A stretch of 64,000 nt of DNA from Pseudonocardia alni (lineage in GTDB: Bacteria; Actinomycetota; Actinomycetes; Mycobacteriales; Pseudonocardiaceae), in assembly GCF_002813375.1 (NCBI RefSeq), contig NZ_PHUJ01000003.1, positions 2,914,001 through 2,978,000 of the forward strand, in the 5' to 3' direction. Both the position numbers and the translations under genes were made by a program. Under the pieces are notes generated by a model, which was not told the origin of the DNA, made no database searches, and worked only from the letters and a program-made list of their open reading frames with translations. Of this stretch, positions 1 through 8,511 are shown in pieces (positions within the stretch are counted from its first letter, which is position 1; every line of letters begins with the position of its first letter).

Positions 1-172
1 CGAGGCGGCGGGCGTCGGCGACGGCGTCGCCGGGCGAGGGGTAGACCATCGCGCGGGTCCCGCCCGACGCCGGGCCGAGACGGGTCGAGTGCACCCCGAT
101 CACGAACCACGCGCCCGTCCCCCGGTCGTACCGGACCGAGGTCAGTTCGCCGTCCCACTCGGGCAGAGCCAT
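1..172 (-). CDS. Glu/Leu/Phe/Val dehydrogenase family protein, N-terminal part
   Basis: This gene is cut by the window edge; only about the first 57 codons are visible. The translation contains VIGVHSTRLGPASGGTRAMVY, the substrate-binding N-terminal signature of amino-acid dehydrogenases of the leucine/valine/phenylalanine type. These NAD-dependent enzymes oxidatively deaminate branched-chain or aromatic amino acids to 2-oxo acids. The ATG at 172 is preceded on the minus strand by GGAGG at a 7-nt spacing, which fixes the start. The catalytic lysine and the NAD-binding domain lie outside the window, so the substrate cannot be named. Confidence 0.8.
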   Translation of the reverse strand, partial: MALPEWDGELTSVRYDRGTGAWFVIGVHSTRLGPASGGTRAMVYPSPGDAVADARRL

Positions 173-294
173 CCCGCGCCTCCATCGCCTCTCGCTGGTG
201 TGCAGGGAGGACACCGTCGATCCCGGTATCTGCGCAACCGGCCCATCACGAGCTGCACAGCGGCGGCAGGTCACCCGGTCGCGGTGCCGGTCCA

Positions 295-313
295 CCTGGA
301 CGGATCGTCCAGG
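295..313. repeat. Inverted repeat CCTGGAC-N5-GTCCAGG upstream of the CMD gene
   Basis: A perfect 7-bp inverted repeat (295-301 and 307-313) lies in the otherwise featureless 190-bp gap between the divergent first two genes. A third copy of CCTGGAC sits at 355-361, overlapping the putative -10 of the 364 gene. This arrangement could be an operator for an unknown regulator; nothing else is seen in the gap. Confidence 0.3.
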
Positions 314-351
314 AGATCGGCGTCACTCCCGGGGCCCGCCGCCGGCGTCCG

Positions 352-357
352 TAACCT
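352..357 (+). promoter_or_regulatory. -10 element TAACCT, leaderless promoter of the CMD gene
   Basis: TAACCT starts exactly 12 nt before the GTG at 364, and no Shine-Dalgarno sequence precedes that GTG. Transcription would begin at or next to the start codon. Confidence 0.5.
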
Positions 358-363
358 GGACCG

Positions 364-978
364 GTGACGACCAGCGACGCCACGACGCCCGCCGACCTGC
401 GCGGCAGGCCGCGACCGCCGGTCCACCCGCGGACCGCGCCGTCGGACCCGGCCGGGCTGGACCCCGAGCGCGCCGCGCTGCACGCCCGCATCGCGACCGG
501 CCCGCGCGGAGCGCAGGCCCGGGTCCCGCTGGTCGACGGCGCCGGCCGCCTACTCGGCCCGTTCACGACGATGCTGTTCTCCCCGCGCATCGGCGACGCC
601 GTGCAGCAGGTCGGCGCGGCCCTGCGCACCGACGACGACCTCCCGCCCCGGCTGCGCGAGCTGGCCGTTCTCGCCGTCGCCGTGCACCACGGGTCGGCCT
701 TCGAGTGGTCCGCGCACGAGGGCCTCGCCCGCGACACCGGACTGTCCGGGGCGCAGCTGCAGGCCCTGCTCGACGGCGGCGTCCCCGACGGCCTCGACGA
801 GGCCGAGCGGGTCGCGCTGACCACCGTGCGGGCCCTGCTCACCCGGCACGACCTGGGCGACGACGCCTTCGCCACCGCGCTGCGGGTGCTGGGACGGGAC
901 ACCCTCGCGGCGCTGGTGTGGCTGACCGGGTACTACTCGATGCTGGCCACGGCACTCGCCGTGTTCCGGCCGGAGTGA
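364..978 (+). CDS. Carboxymuconolactone decarboxylase (AhpD-like) family protein
   Basis: The 204-aa protein has the all-helical CMD/AhpD fold pattern. Residues about 95-120 (LRELAVLAVAVHHGSAFEWS) match the conserved helix that precedes the active-site region, and the C-terminal helix is ALVWLTGYYSMLATAL. The CxxC of true AhpD peroxidase partners is absent, so thiol peroxidase activity is unlikely; it resembles CMD-like proteins of unknown substrate. The GTG start is chosen because TAACCT lies 12 nt upstream. It is divergent from the amino-acid dehydrogenase and followed after 35 nt by a CBS gene. Family assignment is secure; function is not. Confidence 0.8.
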   Translation: MTTSDATTPADLRGRPRPPVHPRTAPSDPAGLDPERAALHARIATGPRGAQARVPLVDGAGRLLGPFTTMLFSPRIGDAVQQVGAALRTDDDLPPRLRELAVLAVAVHHGSAFEWSAHEGLARDTGLSGAQLQALLDGGVPDGLDEAERVALTTVRALLTRHDLGDDAFATALRVLGRDTLAALVWLTGYYSMLATALAVFRPE

Positions 979-1013
979 GGCCGGGTAACCCGCGCGGAGA
1001 GGGGAGGGACGCG

Positions 1014-1454
1014 ATGAGCACCGCACCGAGCACCGCACCGGACGGGGTGCGCGTGGCCGCGGCCATGCACACCTTCCCCAAGACCTGTGGACCGGCGACG
1101 ACCGTCGCGCAGGCGTGGGCGGCATTCGAGCGACCCAAGGTGCACTCGCTGCTGGTCCTCGACGCGGGACGGCTGCTCGCGGTGGTCGACCGGGCCGACC
1201 TGACCGGGGCCGGACCGGACGAGCCCGCCGCGCCCCTCGGGACGCTCGGCGGGCGGGTGGCCCACGCCGGCGACGACCTGGCGTCGACCTGGGCGGCGAT
1301 GGCCGACGCCGGGCGGCGGCGGGTCGCCGTCGTCGACGACGCCGGCCGGCTGCTCGGGCTGCTCTGCCTCAAGCGGCACGGTCGCGGGTTCTGCTCCGAC
1401 GCGGGCATCCAGGCCCGGATCGACGAGCGCGCGGCGGCCCCGGACGGGCCGTGA
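1014..1454 (+). CDS. CBS-domain protein
   Basis: The 146-aa protein is essentially two CBS motifs (about residues 10-65 and 75-130), seen as KVHSLLVLDAGRLLAVVDRA and RRRVAVVDDAGRLLGLLCLK. A tandem CBS pair usually binds adenine nucleotides as a regulatory module. There is no attached enzyme or channel domain, so it would act as a stand-alone sensor. The ATG at 1014 follows a strong purine-rich ribosome binding site (GAGAGGGGAGGGAC). The frame stays open far upstream, but the upstream part overlaps the CMD gene and is not coding. A C-terminal Cys-containing tail (GRGFCSDAGIQ) has no known role. Confidence 0.8.
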   Translation: MSTAPSTAPDGVRVAAAMHTFPKTCGPATTVAQAWAAFERPKVHSLLVLDAGRLLAVVDRADLTGAGPDEPAAPLGTLGGRVAHAGDDLASTWAAMADAGRRRVAVVDDAGRLLGLLCLKRHGRGFCSDAGIQARIDERAAAPDGP

Positions 1455-1554
1455 GGCGGCCCACCGCGGGGAACACCGGCGCCGGGCCGGACGCTGGACG
1501 GGGTGACCACCTCCGACGCCGCCGTCGCCATCCGCAGTCGAGAGGACCCTCCCG

Positions 1555-2397
1555 GTGACCCACACCGACGACACCGTGCTCCTGGACGGGGGCGTCGCCA
1601 TGCCCCGTCTCGGGTTCGGTGTGTCCGAGTCCCGCGACGCCCACGCCGCCGTCGCCGAGGCGCTCGCGCAGGGCTACCGCAGCATCGACACCGCCGCCGT
1701 CTACGAGAACGAGACCGGCGTCGGCGCCGCGCTGGCCGGTTCCGGCCTGCCCCGCTCCGAGCTGTTCGTGACCACCAAGGTCTGGAACGTCGACGGCGAC
1801 CGCCCCGACGCGCTGGGCGCGGCACGGCGCAGCCTGGACCGGCTGGGGCTCGACCACGTCGACCTGCTGCTCGTGCACTGGCCCAACGACGACCTCGGGC
1901 ACTGCCTGTCGACCTGGGAGGCGATGGAGCAGCTGCTGGCCGAGGGCCGCACCCGCGCGGTCGGGGTGTCGAACTTCCGACCGTCGCACCTGCGCAGGCT
2001 CCGCTCGCTCGGCGGTCGGCTCCCGGCGCTCAACCAGGTCGAGCTGCACCCGCACCACCAGCAGCCGGAGCTGCGCGCGGTGCACGCCGCGCTGGGCATC
2101 GTCACCGGCGCCTGGAGCCCGCTGGGCCGCGGCGCGGTCCTCGGCGAGCCGGTCCTGGCCCGGATCGCCGACCGGCACGGCGTCACCCCCGCCCAGGTGG
2201 TCCTGCGCTGGCACCTGCAGCAGGGCACCGTCGCCGTTCCGAAGTCCGACGACGCGGGGCGCATCGCCGCCAACCGCGATCTCGCCGGGTTCACCCTCGA
2301 CGGGGCCGACCTCGACGCCGTCGCCGCGCTGCACCGGACCGACGGACGGGGCCGGATCGGCCCGGTGCCCGACCGGGTGGACCGCATCGCGTCCTGA
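1555..2397 (+). CDS. Aldo/keto reductase
   Basis: At 280 aa this is a typical single-domain AKR, an NADPH-dependent (alpha/beta)8-barrel carbonyl reductase. Visible signatures are GYRSIDTAAVYENE with the catalytic Asp and Tyr, the catalytic Lys in VTTKVWN, the His in LLVHWP, and the cofactor motif VAVPKSDDAGRIAANRDL near the C terminus. It resembles the 2,5-diketo-gluconate reductase branch common in actinomycetes. The GTG at 1555 follows GAGAGGACC. Substrate unknown; neighbours suggest general stress or redox roles. Confidence 0.9.
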   Translation: MTHTDDTVLLDGGVAMPRLGFGVSESRDAHAAVAEALAQGYRSIDTAAVYENETGVGAALAGSGLPRSELFVTTKVWNVDGDRPDALGAARRSLDRLGLDHVDLLLVHWPNDDLGHCLSTWEAMEQLLAEGRTRAVGVSNFRPSHLRRLRSLGGRLPALNQVELHPHHQQPELRAVHAALGIVTGAWSPLGRGAVLGEPVLARIADRHGVTPAQVVLRWHLQQGTVAVPKSDDAGRIAANRDLAGFTLDGADLDAVAALHRTDGRGRIGPVPDRVDRIAS

Positions 2398-2472
2398 GTG
2401 ACGTGTGTCACGTCCGCGTGAGGACGGCGGGGCGAACATCCTCGAACGACCAGTCCATCGAGGAGGCAGTCG

Positions 2473-2676
2473 ATGTCGTTCACCGACAAGGTCAAGAACA
2501 AGGCCGAGAACGCCGTGGGCGTCGCCAAGGAGAAGGCCGGCGCGGCCACCGGCGACCGGGAGCTCCAGGCCGAGGGCAAGGCCGAGCAGTCGAAGGCGTC
2601 GCTGAAGGACGCCGGCGAGAAGCTGAAGGACGCCGCGGGCAACGTGAAGGACGCGTTCGGCGGTTCGAAGGACTGA
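2473..2676 (+). CDS. CsbD family stress protein
   Basis: A 67-aa, highly charged, Lys/Ala/Glu-rich protein with the CsbD pattern (MSFTDKVKNKAENAVGVAKE, then KLKDAAGNVKDAFGG). Family members are small general-stress proteins of unknown biochemical role, often controlled by alternative sigma factors. AGGAGG lies just upstream of the ATG. It sits between the aldo/keto reductase and wrbA, consistent with a stress-induced island. Confidence 0.9.
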   Translation: MSFTDKVKNKAENAVGVAKEKAGAATGDRELQAEGKAEQSKASLKDAGEKLKDAAGNVKDAFGGSKD

Positions 2677-2803
2677 GTCCGCCGACGGCGTGACGGGGGT
2701 GACCGGGACGCATGCCGGTCGCCCCCACCGGGAACGCGACGGAGGTACCGAGCCGGGTCCAGTGCCGTACCGGGCTCCTCCCCTCACATGTACCGGAGGA
2801 ACC

Positions 2804-3409
2804 ATGAGCACCGTCAAGCTCGCCGTCGTCTACTACTCCGCCACCGGCACCGTCGACGCGATGGCCCACCGGGCCGCGCAGGCCGGCGAGAAGGCGGGCG
2901 CCGAGGTGCGCCTGCGCCGCGTCGCCCGCGAGGCGACCACCGGTGAGCGCGAGGCCACCGACGCGCAGGCCGCGCACGCCGAGGCCGCCCCCGAGGTCAC
3001 CGCCGCGACCGCCGACGACATCGTGTGGGCCGACGCCGTCCTGTTCGGCTCGCCCACCCGCTACGGCAACATCGCGGGCCAGCTCAAGACCTTCATCGAC
3101 TCGCTCGGCCCGCAGTGGGGCCAGGGCCTGCTCGCCGACAAGGTCTACGCCGGGTTCACCGCCAGCCAGACCCTGCACGGCGGCCAGGAGTCCACGCTGC
3201 TCGCGCTGTACAACACGATCCACCACTTCGGCGGGATCGTCGTCGCGCCCGGGTACACCGACCCGACCAAGTTCGTCGACGGCAACCCCTACGGCGCCTC
3301 GCACGTGACCGGGGCGGACAACGACGCCCCGCTCGGCGACGCCGACAACGCGGCTCTCGACCACCTCGCCACCCGCGTGGTCACCGTCGCCGGGAAGCTC
3401 GCGGGCTGA
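2804..3409 (+). CDS. wrbA: NAD(P)H:quinone oxidoreductase, WrbA type
   Basis: The 201-aa flavodoxin-fold protein reduces quinones by two electrons with FMN and NAD(P)H. Evidence: phosphate-binding loop YYSATGTVDAMA at residues 9-20, the FMN-ring loop FGSPTRYGN near residue 85, and SQTLHGGQESTLL plus PYGASHVTGADN typical of WrbA. The length equals that of the family. The start at ATG 2804 is preceded by CCGGAGGAACC; the longer upstream frame has no such site. Confidence 0.92.
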   Translation: MSTVKLAVVYYSATGTVDAMAHRAAQAGEKAGAEVRLRRVAREATTGEREATDAQAAHAEAAPEVTAATADDIVWADAVLFGSPTRYGNIAGQLKTFIDSLGPQWGQGLLADKVYAGFTASQTLHGGQESTLLALYNTIHHFGGIVVAPGYTDPTKFVDGNPYGASHVTGADNDAPLGDADNAALDHLATRVVTVAGKLAG

Positions 3410-3456
3410 CCGCGGTCGCGGCGGCACGGACCCGGCCATCGCACGCCCGCACGGGT

Positions 3457-3462
3457 TAGCCT
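3457..3462 (+). promoter_or_regulatory. -10 element TAGCCT, leaderless promoter
   Basis: TAGCCT begins 12 nt before the ATG at 3469 and no ribosome binding site intervenes, so the transcript probably starts at the ATG. Confidence 0.5.
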
Positions 3463-3468
3463 CGTCGG

Positions 3469-3780
3469 ATGTACTTCCGGATCACCCCCGGCGGGGTCGA
3501 GCTCGTCGATCCGGGCGACGTGCGCGCGTTCCACGTCGTCGTCACCGAGGGAGCGACCGAGGGGGAGCTCGCCGACACCGTGCGCCGCACCGGGCTCGGC
3601 GAGCTCTCCGACGACGGCGAGCACGTCCTGGTCCGGGTGGACGCCGTCCGCAGGCTCGCCGCCGGTCGGGTCGGCCCGGGCTGGGAGGACGACCTGGCCG
3701 GGATGCTCGGGTACGCCCGGAGCAAGGGCTGGCTCTCCGACGACGGCACGGCGGTGCGCGCACACGTCGAACGCGCCTGA
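3469..3780 (+). CDS. Conserved small protein of unknown function
   Basis: A 103-aa acidic soluble protein without signal peptide or membrane segment. It starts MYFRITPGGVELVDPGDVRA and ends with a helix-rich part containing DDLAGMLGYARSKGWLSDDG, a pattern common among uncharacterised actinobacterial proteins. The codon-position GC bias is that of a real gene and the ATG sits 12 nt from a TAGCCT element. I do not recognise a characterised family. Confidence 0.65.
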   Translation: MYFRITPGGVELVDPGDVRAFHVVVTEGATEGELADTVRRTGLGELSDDGEHVLVRVDAVRRLAAGRVGPGWEDDLAGMLGYARSKGWLSDDGTAVRAHVERA

Positions 3781-3805
3781 GACACACGGGCACCGCTACC
3801 GGCCG

Positions 3806-3855
3806 TCCGGTGACGCGGCCGCGACCCGCCGCCCGGGTCGGCCCGCGTCACCGGA
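3806..3855. terminator. Long hairpin between convergent genes, probable bidirectional terminator
   Basis: The outer arms 3806-3818 and 3843-3855 (TCCGGTGACGCGG and its complement) pair perfectly over 13 bp. An inner CGACCC/GGGTCG stem (3822-3827, 3835-3840) extends it. It lies between the converging genes at 3780 and 3870. No U-tract is present, as is usual in actinomycetes. Confidence 0.75.
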
Positions 3856-3869
3856 TGACCGGGGCACCG

Positions 3870-5645
3870 TCAGCGCTGTGGCAGGGTCACCGACGACGGC
3901 GTGCCCGGCCCGGACAGCACCTCCATCCGCGCACCGTCGGCACCGGGAACGGGGCCGGTGGCCCGGGGGTCGTGGCCGGTGACCGTGACCTGGACCCGGT
4001 GCCCCGCCGGCACGCGGTAGGAGGTCGGCAGCATCGCGAAGTGCAGCCGCACGGCCTCCCCCGGCTCCACCGGGGCGGCGTCGGCGGCGTACGCGCGGTG
4101 CCACGGCACACCGTCGGGCAGCGCGTAGGCGGGCGGGTGCTCGGCGCGCAGGGACATCCGCTGCCGGCCCTCGGTGATCACCGTCGTGCGCCCGTCCGGG
4201 CCGATCTCCTCCAGGTAGGCGAACACGTCGCCGTCGGCCCGGTCGGTGCGCACGGTGAGGTCGGCGACCGGCGCGCCGGTGAACACCGTGTCGCGGTCCA
4301 GCACCGGCCCGGTCCAGCTCGTCCCGCTCCCGGGGACGTGGCAGGGCTGGATGGTCGCCCCGGAACCGGGATCGGTGGGGCACTCGACGGTCGTGTCGAC
4401 CGTGACGCCCCGGACGCCGTGCGCCGCGGAGCCGAGGACACCGTCCCCGCCGAGGGCGGCGGGCCGTGCGGTGATCCCGGCGGGCGGCCAGCTCGGCGCG
4501 GACTCCCACTCCAGGCCGGTCGCGTCGGCGGTGTCCGACGAGGGGGTGGCCCAGTGCACCGGCGGCTCGTCGGCGATGCCGGTGTCGATGCCCTTGAGAT
4601 GCTGGTCGAAGAACCGGTGGGCCTGTTCGACCAGCGCGAACCCGGCGTTCTCGCAGTGCTTCCAGGGGCCGATCAGCAACCGCGAGCCGGGCACGTTCAG
4701 CAGCGCGGCGACACCCTGGCCGCGCAGCTCGTCGCGCCACCCGCCGATGACGTAGACCGGCACGCCGGTGGAGCGGATCTCGTCGTCATAGGTGCCGACG
4801 CTGCCCTCGGACCAGAAGCGCGACTGCGTGGCCGCGGTCCAGCTGTCCCGGTACGGCATGCCGCGCCACATGTCGGCGAGCGGTACGGCCTTCTGGTGCT
4901 CGACCGCCGCCTCGCGCAGCAGCACCTTGTCCTCGTCCCCGTCGACCGGCGCGTTCGCCAGGTCCTGCTCGACGGTGCGCGACGGGCCGAAGCCCCACTG
5001 CGCGGAGATGCCACCGACCCGCCAGGCGTCGTACTTGCCCCAGGAGAAGCACCCCGCGAGCACCGCACGCAGGTGCGGCGGGCGCACGGTCAGGGCGTGC
5101 ATCGCGGCGTCGCCGGTGTTGGAGCAGCCGTAGACCCCGACGTTGCCGTCCGACCAGGGCTGCGCCGCCAGCCACTCGGTGATCTCGTAGGCGTCGCCGG
5201 CCTCCAGCCGGTCGTTGTAGCCGCGGCGCACCCCGAAGGACTGGCCGTTGCCGCGCCGGGCGACCTGGGCGACGACGTAGCCGTGCCCGGTGAGCGAGGG
5301 CATCGTCTGGATCCCGCCCGTCGCGGGGCCCGCACCGTCCTCCGGCTTGCGCTCGGTCGACAGGCTGTGCTGCCACAGCACCGGGAACGGTCCCGGCGCC
5401 GGGCGGCCGTCCACCGCGGGCCGGTCGAGCCGGACGGCGAGCCGGGTCCCGTCGCGCATCGGCAGGAGGAAGGACTCACTGACCTGCTCGGTGAATCCGG
5501 GGTCCGGGCGGTAGGAGCCGAGCGAGGACGCCGTGGCATTGCCGCCCGGCCGCGGGACGACGAGCACCGCGAGGGCGACGGCGGCCACCAGGCCGAGAGC
5601 GACGAGTACGGACACGAGCAGGGTGCGGCGGGATCGTCCGGGCAT
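3870..5645 (-). CDS. CocE/NonD family hydrolase, membrane-anchored
   Basis: The 591-aa protein has an N-terminal hydrophobic helix (residues about 8-31), then an alpha/beta-hydrolase with X-Pro dipeptidyl-peptidase/cocaine-esterase architecture and a C-terminal jelly-roll domain. The nucleophile is Ser175 in GVYGCSNTGDA. The other likely triad members are the Asp in VIGGWRDEL and the His in GPWKHCENAG. Such enzymes cleave esters or N-terminal dipeptides. The helix places the catalytic part outside the membrane. It is the last gene of the nine-gene operon, 63 nt after the MFS gene, so it may release a substrate that the operon then imports (inference). Confidence 0.88.
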   Translation of the reverse strand: MPGRSRRTLLVSVLVALGLVAAVALAVLVVPRPGGNATASSLGSYRPDPGFTEQVSESFLLPMRDGTRLAVRLDRPAVDGRPAPGPFPVLWQHSLSTERKPEDGAGPATGGIQTMPSLTGHGYVVAQVARRGNGQSFGVRRGYNDRLEAGDAYEITEWLAAQPWSDGNVGVYGCSNTGDAAMHALTVRPPHLRAVLAGCFSWGKYDAWRVGGISAQWGFGPSRTVEQDLANAPVDGDEDKVLLREAAVEHQKAVPLADMWRGMPYRDSWTAATQSRFWSEGSVGTYDDEIRSTGVPVYVIGGWRDELRGQGVAALLNVPGSRLLIGPWKHCENAGFALVEQAHRFFDQHLKGIDTGIADEPPVHWATPSSDTADATGLEWESAPSWPPAGITARPAALGGDGVLGSAAHGVRGVTVDTTVECPTDPGSGATIQPCHVPGSGTSWTGPVLDRDTVFTGAPVADLTVRTDRADGDVFAYLEEIGPDGRTTVITEGRQRMSLRAEHPPAYALPDGVPWHRAYAADAAPVEPGEAVRLHFAMLPTSYRVPAGHRVQVTVTGHDPRATGPVPGADGARMEVLSGPGTPSSVTLPQR

Positions 5646-5708
5646 GACGGGCCTCCGTGCAGCGGTCGGTGGTGCAACGGGTGGTGGGTGCGGCGTACGC
5701 GGTGCGGC

Positions 5709-7247
5709 TCAGGGGTCGGGCGCGGCCTCGCCGAGCGGGGTCTCGCGGATCCCGGCCACGGCGGCCAGGGCCAGCACCGCGACCGGCAGGGTCGCCAGCA
5801 CGACCAGCTGGAGCCCGTGGGTGTAGGACGCGCGGACGGCCTCGGCCAGCGGCGCGGGAAGGGCGGCGACCTCGGCGGGCGTACCGAGCAGCCGGCGGAC
5901 CGCGTCGTCCCCGGTGGGCAGGCCCGCGGCCGCGAGCGCGGTGGGCAGGTCGGTGCGCAGCCGGGCGGTGAGCACCGCACCGAACGCGGCGACGCCGACG
6001 GCGCCGCCGAGCGTGCGGGCGAACGTGGCCGAGGACCCGGCGACCCCCACGTCACCGGGGCCCACGGCGTCCTGTGCGGCCAGCATCAGCACCTGCTGGG
6101 TCAGGCCGGTCCCGGCGCCGAGCAGCGCCATCCCGGTCACCACCTGCCAGGCCGGGGTCGCCGGGGTCAGCGGCGCGAGCACGGCCAGGCCCAGGACGAG
6201 CAGCGCGCACCCCGCCGCGGGATACCGTTTCCACCGGCCGCTGCGGACGACGAGCCGCCCGACCACGGCCGAGGCGACGATCATGGTCCCGACCTGGGGC
6301 AGCATCAGCAGACCCGCGGTCATGGCGTCGTGGCCGTGGACGACCTGCAGGAACTGGGGCAGGTAGATGATGCCGCCGAACATGACCGTGCCGACCAGCA
6401 GGCTGGCGGCGCAGGCGAGGGTGAACGTGCGGCTGCCGAACAGCCGCGGCGGCAGGATCGGGTCGGCGGCGCGGCGCTCGCGCAGCATCGCGAGCGCACC
6501 GGCCGCCACGACGGCGAGGCCGAGCACCGCGGTCGCCGGGGACGTCCACGGCCAGGCCACCCCGCCGGCCGACAGGAGCAGTACGAGCCCGCCCGCGGTC
6601 ACGGCCAGCAGGACCGCGCCCAGGTGGTCCAGCGGCGCCTCGCGACGCGCCGGTCGGCGGTCCGGCGCGAGGCGGACGAGGGCCGCGGCGGCGATCGTCA
6701 CCGGCACGACACCGAGGAAGCACCACCGCCAACCCGGCCCGCCCGGGCCGACCAGCAGCCCGCCGAGCAGCGGCCCGGCGACCGACGCCGTGCCGAACGA
6801 CAGCCCGAACCAGCCGGTGTAGCGGCCCCGCTCCCGCGCCGGGACCAGCACCGCGACGAGTGCGTTCGCGCAGGCGAGGATGCCCCCGGAGGCCGCCCCC
6901 TGGACGGCGCGCCCGGCGATCAGCCACCCCATGGACGGGGCGAGGCCGGCCGCCAGCGACGCGACGACGAACAGCGCGATCGCCGCCAGCAGCACCGGGC
7001 GCGGACCGCGCCGGTCCGCGAGCTTGCCCCACACCGGCGTCGCCGCGGCCATGGTGAGCAGTGCGGCCGCGGCGACCCAGGCGGCACGGTCCTGCCCGCC
7101 CAGCTCGCCGGCGATCGTGGGCAGCGCGATCCCGATGATCGTGTTCGTGAGTGAGCCGGTGAACAGCGCGACCAGGGCGCCGGCGAGCACCGCGGGGGTG
7201 GACGGGCGGCGGACGCCCGCCGCCGCGGGGGCCGGCGCCTCAGCCAT
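5709..7247 (-). CDS. MFS transporter, DHA2 (EmrB/QacA) type
   Basis: A 512-aa polytopic protein with about 14 hydrophobic segments. The motif-A-like loop reads GKLADRRGPRPVLL, and the N-terminal helix FTGSLTNTIIGIALPTIAGEL is typical of proton-coupled DHA2 multidrug exporters. The ATG at 7247 overlaps the end of the upstream dehydratase-like gene by 8 bp, indicating co-translation; a much longer upstream frame overlaps that gene and is rejected. In this operon it probably exports a product or a toxic intermediate (inference). Confidence 0.9.
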   Translation of the reverse strand: MAEAPAPAAAGVRRPSTPAVLAGALVALFTGSLTNTIIGIALPTIAGELGGQDRAAWVAAAALLTMAAATPVWGKLADRRGPRPVLLAAIALFVVASLAAGLAPSMGWLIAGRAVQGAASGGILACANALVAVLVPARERGRYTGWFGLSFGTASVAGPLLGGLLVGPGGPGWRWCFLGVVPVTIAAAALVRLAPDRRPARREAPLDHLGAVLLAVTAGGLVLLLSAGGVAWPWTSPATAVLGLAVVAAGALAMLRERRAADPILPPRLFGSRTFTLACAASLLVGTVMFGGIIYLPQFLQVVHGHDAMTAGLLMLPQVGTMIVASAVVGRLVVRSGRWKRYPAAGCALLVLGLAVLAPLTPATPAWQVVTGMALLGAGTGLTQQVLMLAAQDAVGPGDVGVAGSSATFARTLGGAVGVAAFGAVLTARLRTDLPTALAAAGLPTGDDAVRRLLGTPAEVAALPAPLAEAVRASYTHGLQLVVLATLPVAVLALAAVAGIRETPLGEAAPDP

Positions 7248-8511
7248 CGGTCCGGGGCAGCACCTCGTCCTGCAGCCACCCGCCGACCGCCGCGTCGAGG
7301 TGACCGGGCCCGGTGCCGCGGTCGTCGACGTTGTCGGCGTGCAACTCCAGCACCGGGATCCCGGCCGCGCGCAGTGCCCGGGTGGTCGCCCAGCTGCCCC
7401 GGGCGTCGTCGGACACCAGGTGGACGACCCCGTCGACACCGTGCGCGCGGGCCTCCTTGACGTACCACTCGGCCGACCAGGGTGGCGTGTAGAGCTGGTC
7501 GGAGAACGCCGCGAACCGGGCAGCGAGGGTGCGCAGCGGGTCGTCGCCGTAGCGGAGGTAGCCGTCGGCGGCGATGGCCAGGTACATCGACCACACGAAG
7601 ACCGCGCCGTACCGCTCCTGGATCCGGCGGAACAGGTCCAGGTCGAACCAGAGGCCGCGGCCGACCCACATGAGCCGTGCGCGCTCGTGGTCGGCGACGG
7701 CCGACCCGGCGGCGATCCGGTCCGCGACCTCGTCGTGCAGGCGGCGGGCCGCGTCCCGCGCCCACACCGTGCCCCGGTGCCACTGGGGCACCATCACGGC
7801 CGGGATGGAGTCGGTGACCGCGACCGGGCAGGGCCGCGCCGCGGCGATCAGGTCCCGGGTGCGCCGGTTCCACTCCTCCTGCTCGTTGGTGAGCGCCAGA
7901 ACCTCGGCGAAGCGCCGCTCGGAGAACCGCCGCCCGGTGGTCTGCTCCAGGAACCGGATCAGTCCCTCCAGCTCACCGACCATGAGGTCCAGGCGGTCGG
8001 TCCCGACCGCCTCCTCCCAGCGGTGCGGCATCAGCTCCCACCAGCGCTCCGGGACGGTGTCGGCGGCCGCGCTCTCCAACGGGAAGAACGTGACGCCGGG
8101 CCGGGAGCCCCAGACGTCGAAGATCTTCCGCGATGCGTCGCCGGTGGTCTCGGCGAGCACGATCGAGGGCATCGGGAGCCCGCCCCAGGGCGCGCTCGCC
8201 GGGTCCGGGTCGAAGGCGCTGCCGAGCGCGGTGGAGCTGTACTGCTCGGTGTAGTCCGGATAGCCGCGCTCGCGCAGGCGGGCCAGGTGCTCCTGGGTGC
8301 GCCGCTTGGCGGACACGATCGACGCCCACCACTGGTTGACCACGTACGGGATCCCCATCGCACGGAACACCTCCTGCGGGGCGTCCGCGTTGACCAGGGC
8401 CATCGGGGCCCCGGGGAGGTGGTCGCGCTGCAGCTCCGCGAACCACCGGCGCTGGTACGCCGTCGCCTCGGCCGCGCTGGGAAGCCGGTCCGCCCGGGCC
8501 GGGGCGCTCAC
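7240..8511 (-). CDS. 2-hydroxyacyl-CoA dehydratase-like protein, cysteine-depleted (second subunit)
   Basis: A 423-aa protein with the overall organisation of the HgdB/BcrB/FldB family. Residues about 45-60 (APQEVFRAMGIPYVVNQ) and the C-terminal GVDGVVHLVSDDARG...ALRAAGIPVLELHADN match the two conserved lobes. Family enzymes bind a [4Fe-4S] cluster through conserved cysteines, but this protein has only one cysteine (Cys228). The usual Cys before the helix near residue 90 is replaced within YTEQYSSTALGSAF, and the usual Cys after the GVDG strand is replaced by SDDA. Its start overlaps the upstream paralogue by 4 bp (ATGA). A classical radical dehydration seems impossible; a CoA-ester lyase or binding role is speculation. 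Confidence 0.7.
   Translation of the reverse strand: MSAPARADRLPSAAEATAYQRRWFAELQRDHLPGAPMALVNADAPQEVFRAMGIPYVVNQWWASIVSAKRRTQEHLARLRERGYPDYTEQYSSTALGSAFDPDPASAPWGGLPMPSIVLAETTGDASRKIFDVWGSRPGVTFFPLESAAADTVPERWWELMPHRWEEAVGTDRLDLMVGELEGLIRFLEQTTGRRFSERRFAEVLALTNEQEEWNRRTRDLIAAARPCPVAVTDSIPAVMVPQWHRGTVWARDAARRLHDEVADRIAAGSAVADHERARLMWVGRGLWFDLDLFRRIQERYGAVFVWSMYLAIAADGYLRYGDDPLRTLAARFAAFSDQLYTPPWSAEWYVKEARAHGVDGVVHLVSDDARGSWATTRALRAAGIPVLELHADNVDDRGTGPGHLDAAVGGWLQDEVLPRTDG

Noticed and set aside
198..1013. N-terminal extension of the CBS-domain protein
   Set aside because: The sequence is low-complexity Arg/Pro/Ala, overlaps the real CMD gene in another frame, and a strong ribosome binding site sits right before ATG 1014.
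3810..7154. A 1114-codon open frame on the plus strand
   Set aside because: It lies antisense to the CocE hydrolase and MFS genes, has no recognisable motif, and its Arg/Gly/Asp-rich composition is what the reverse frame of high-GC genes gives.
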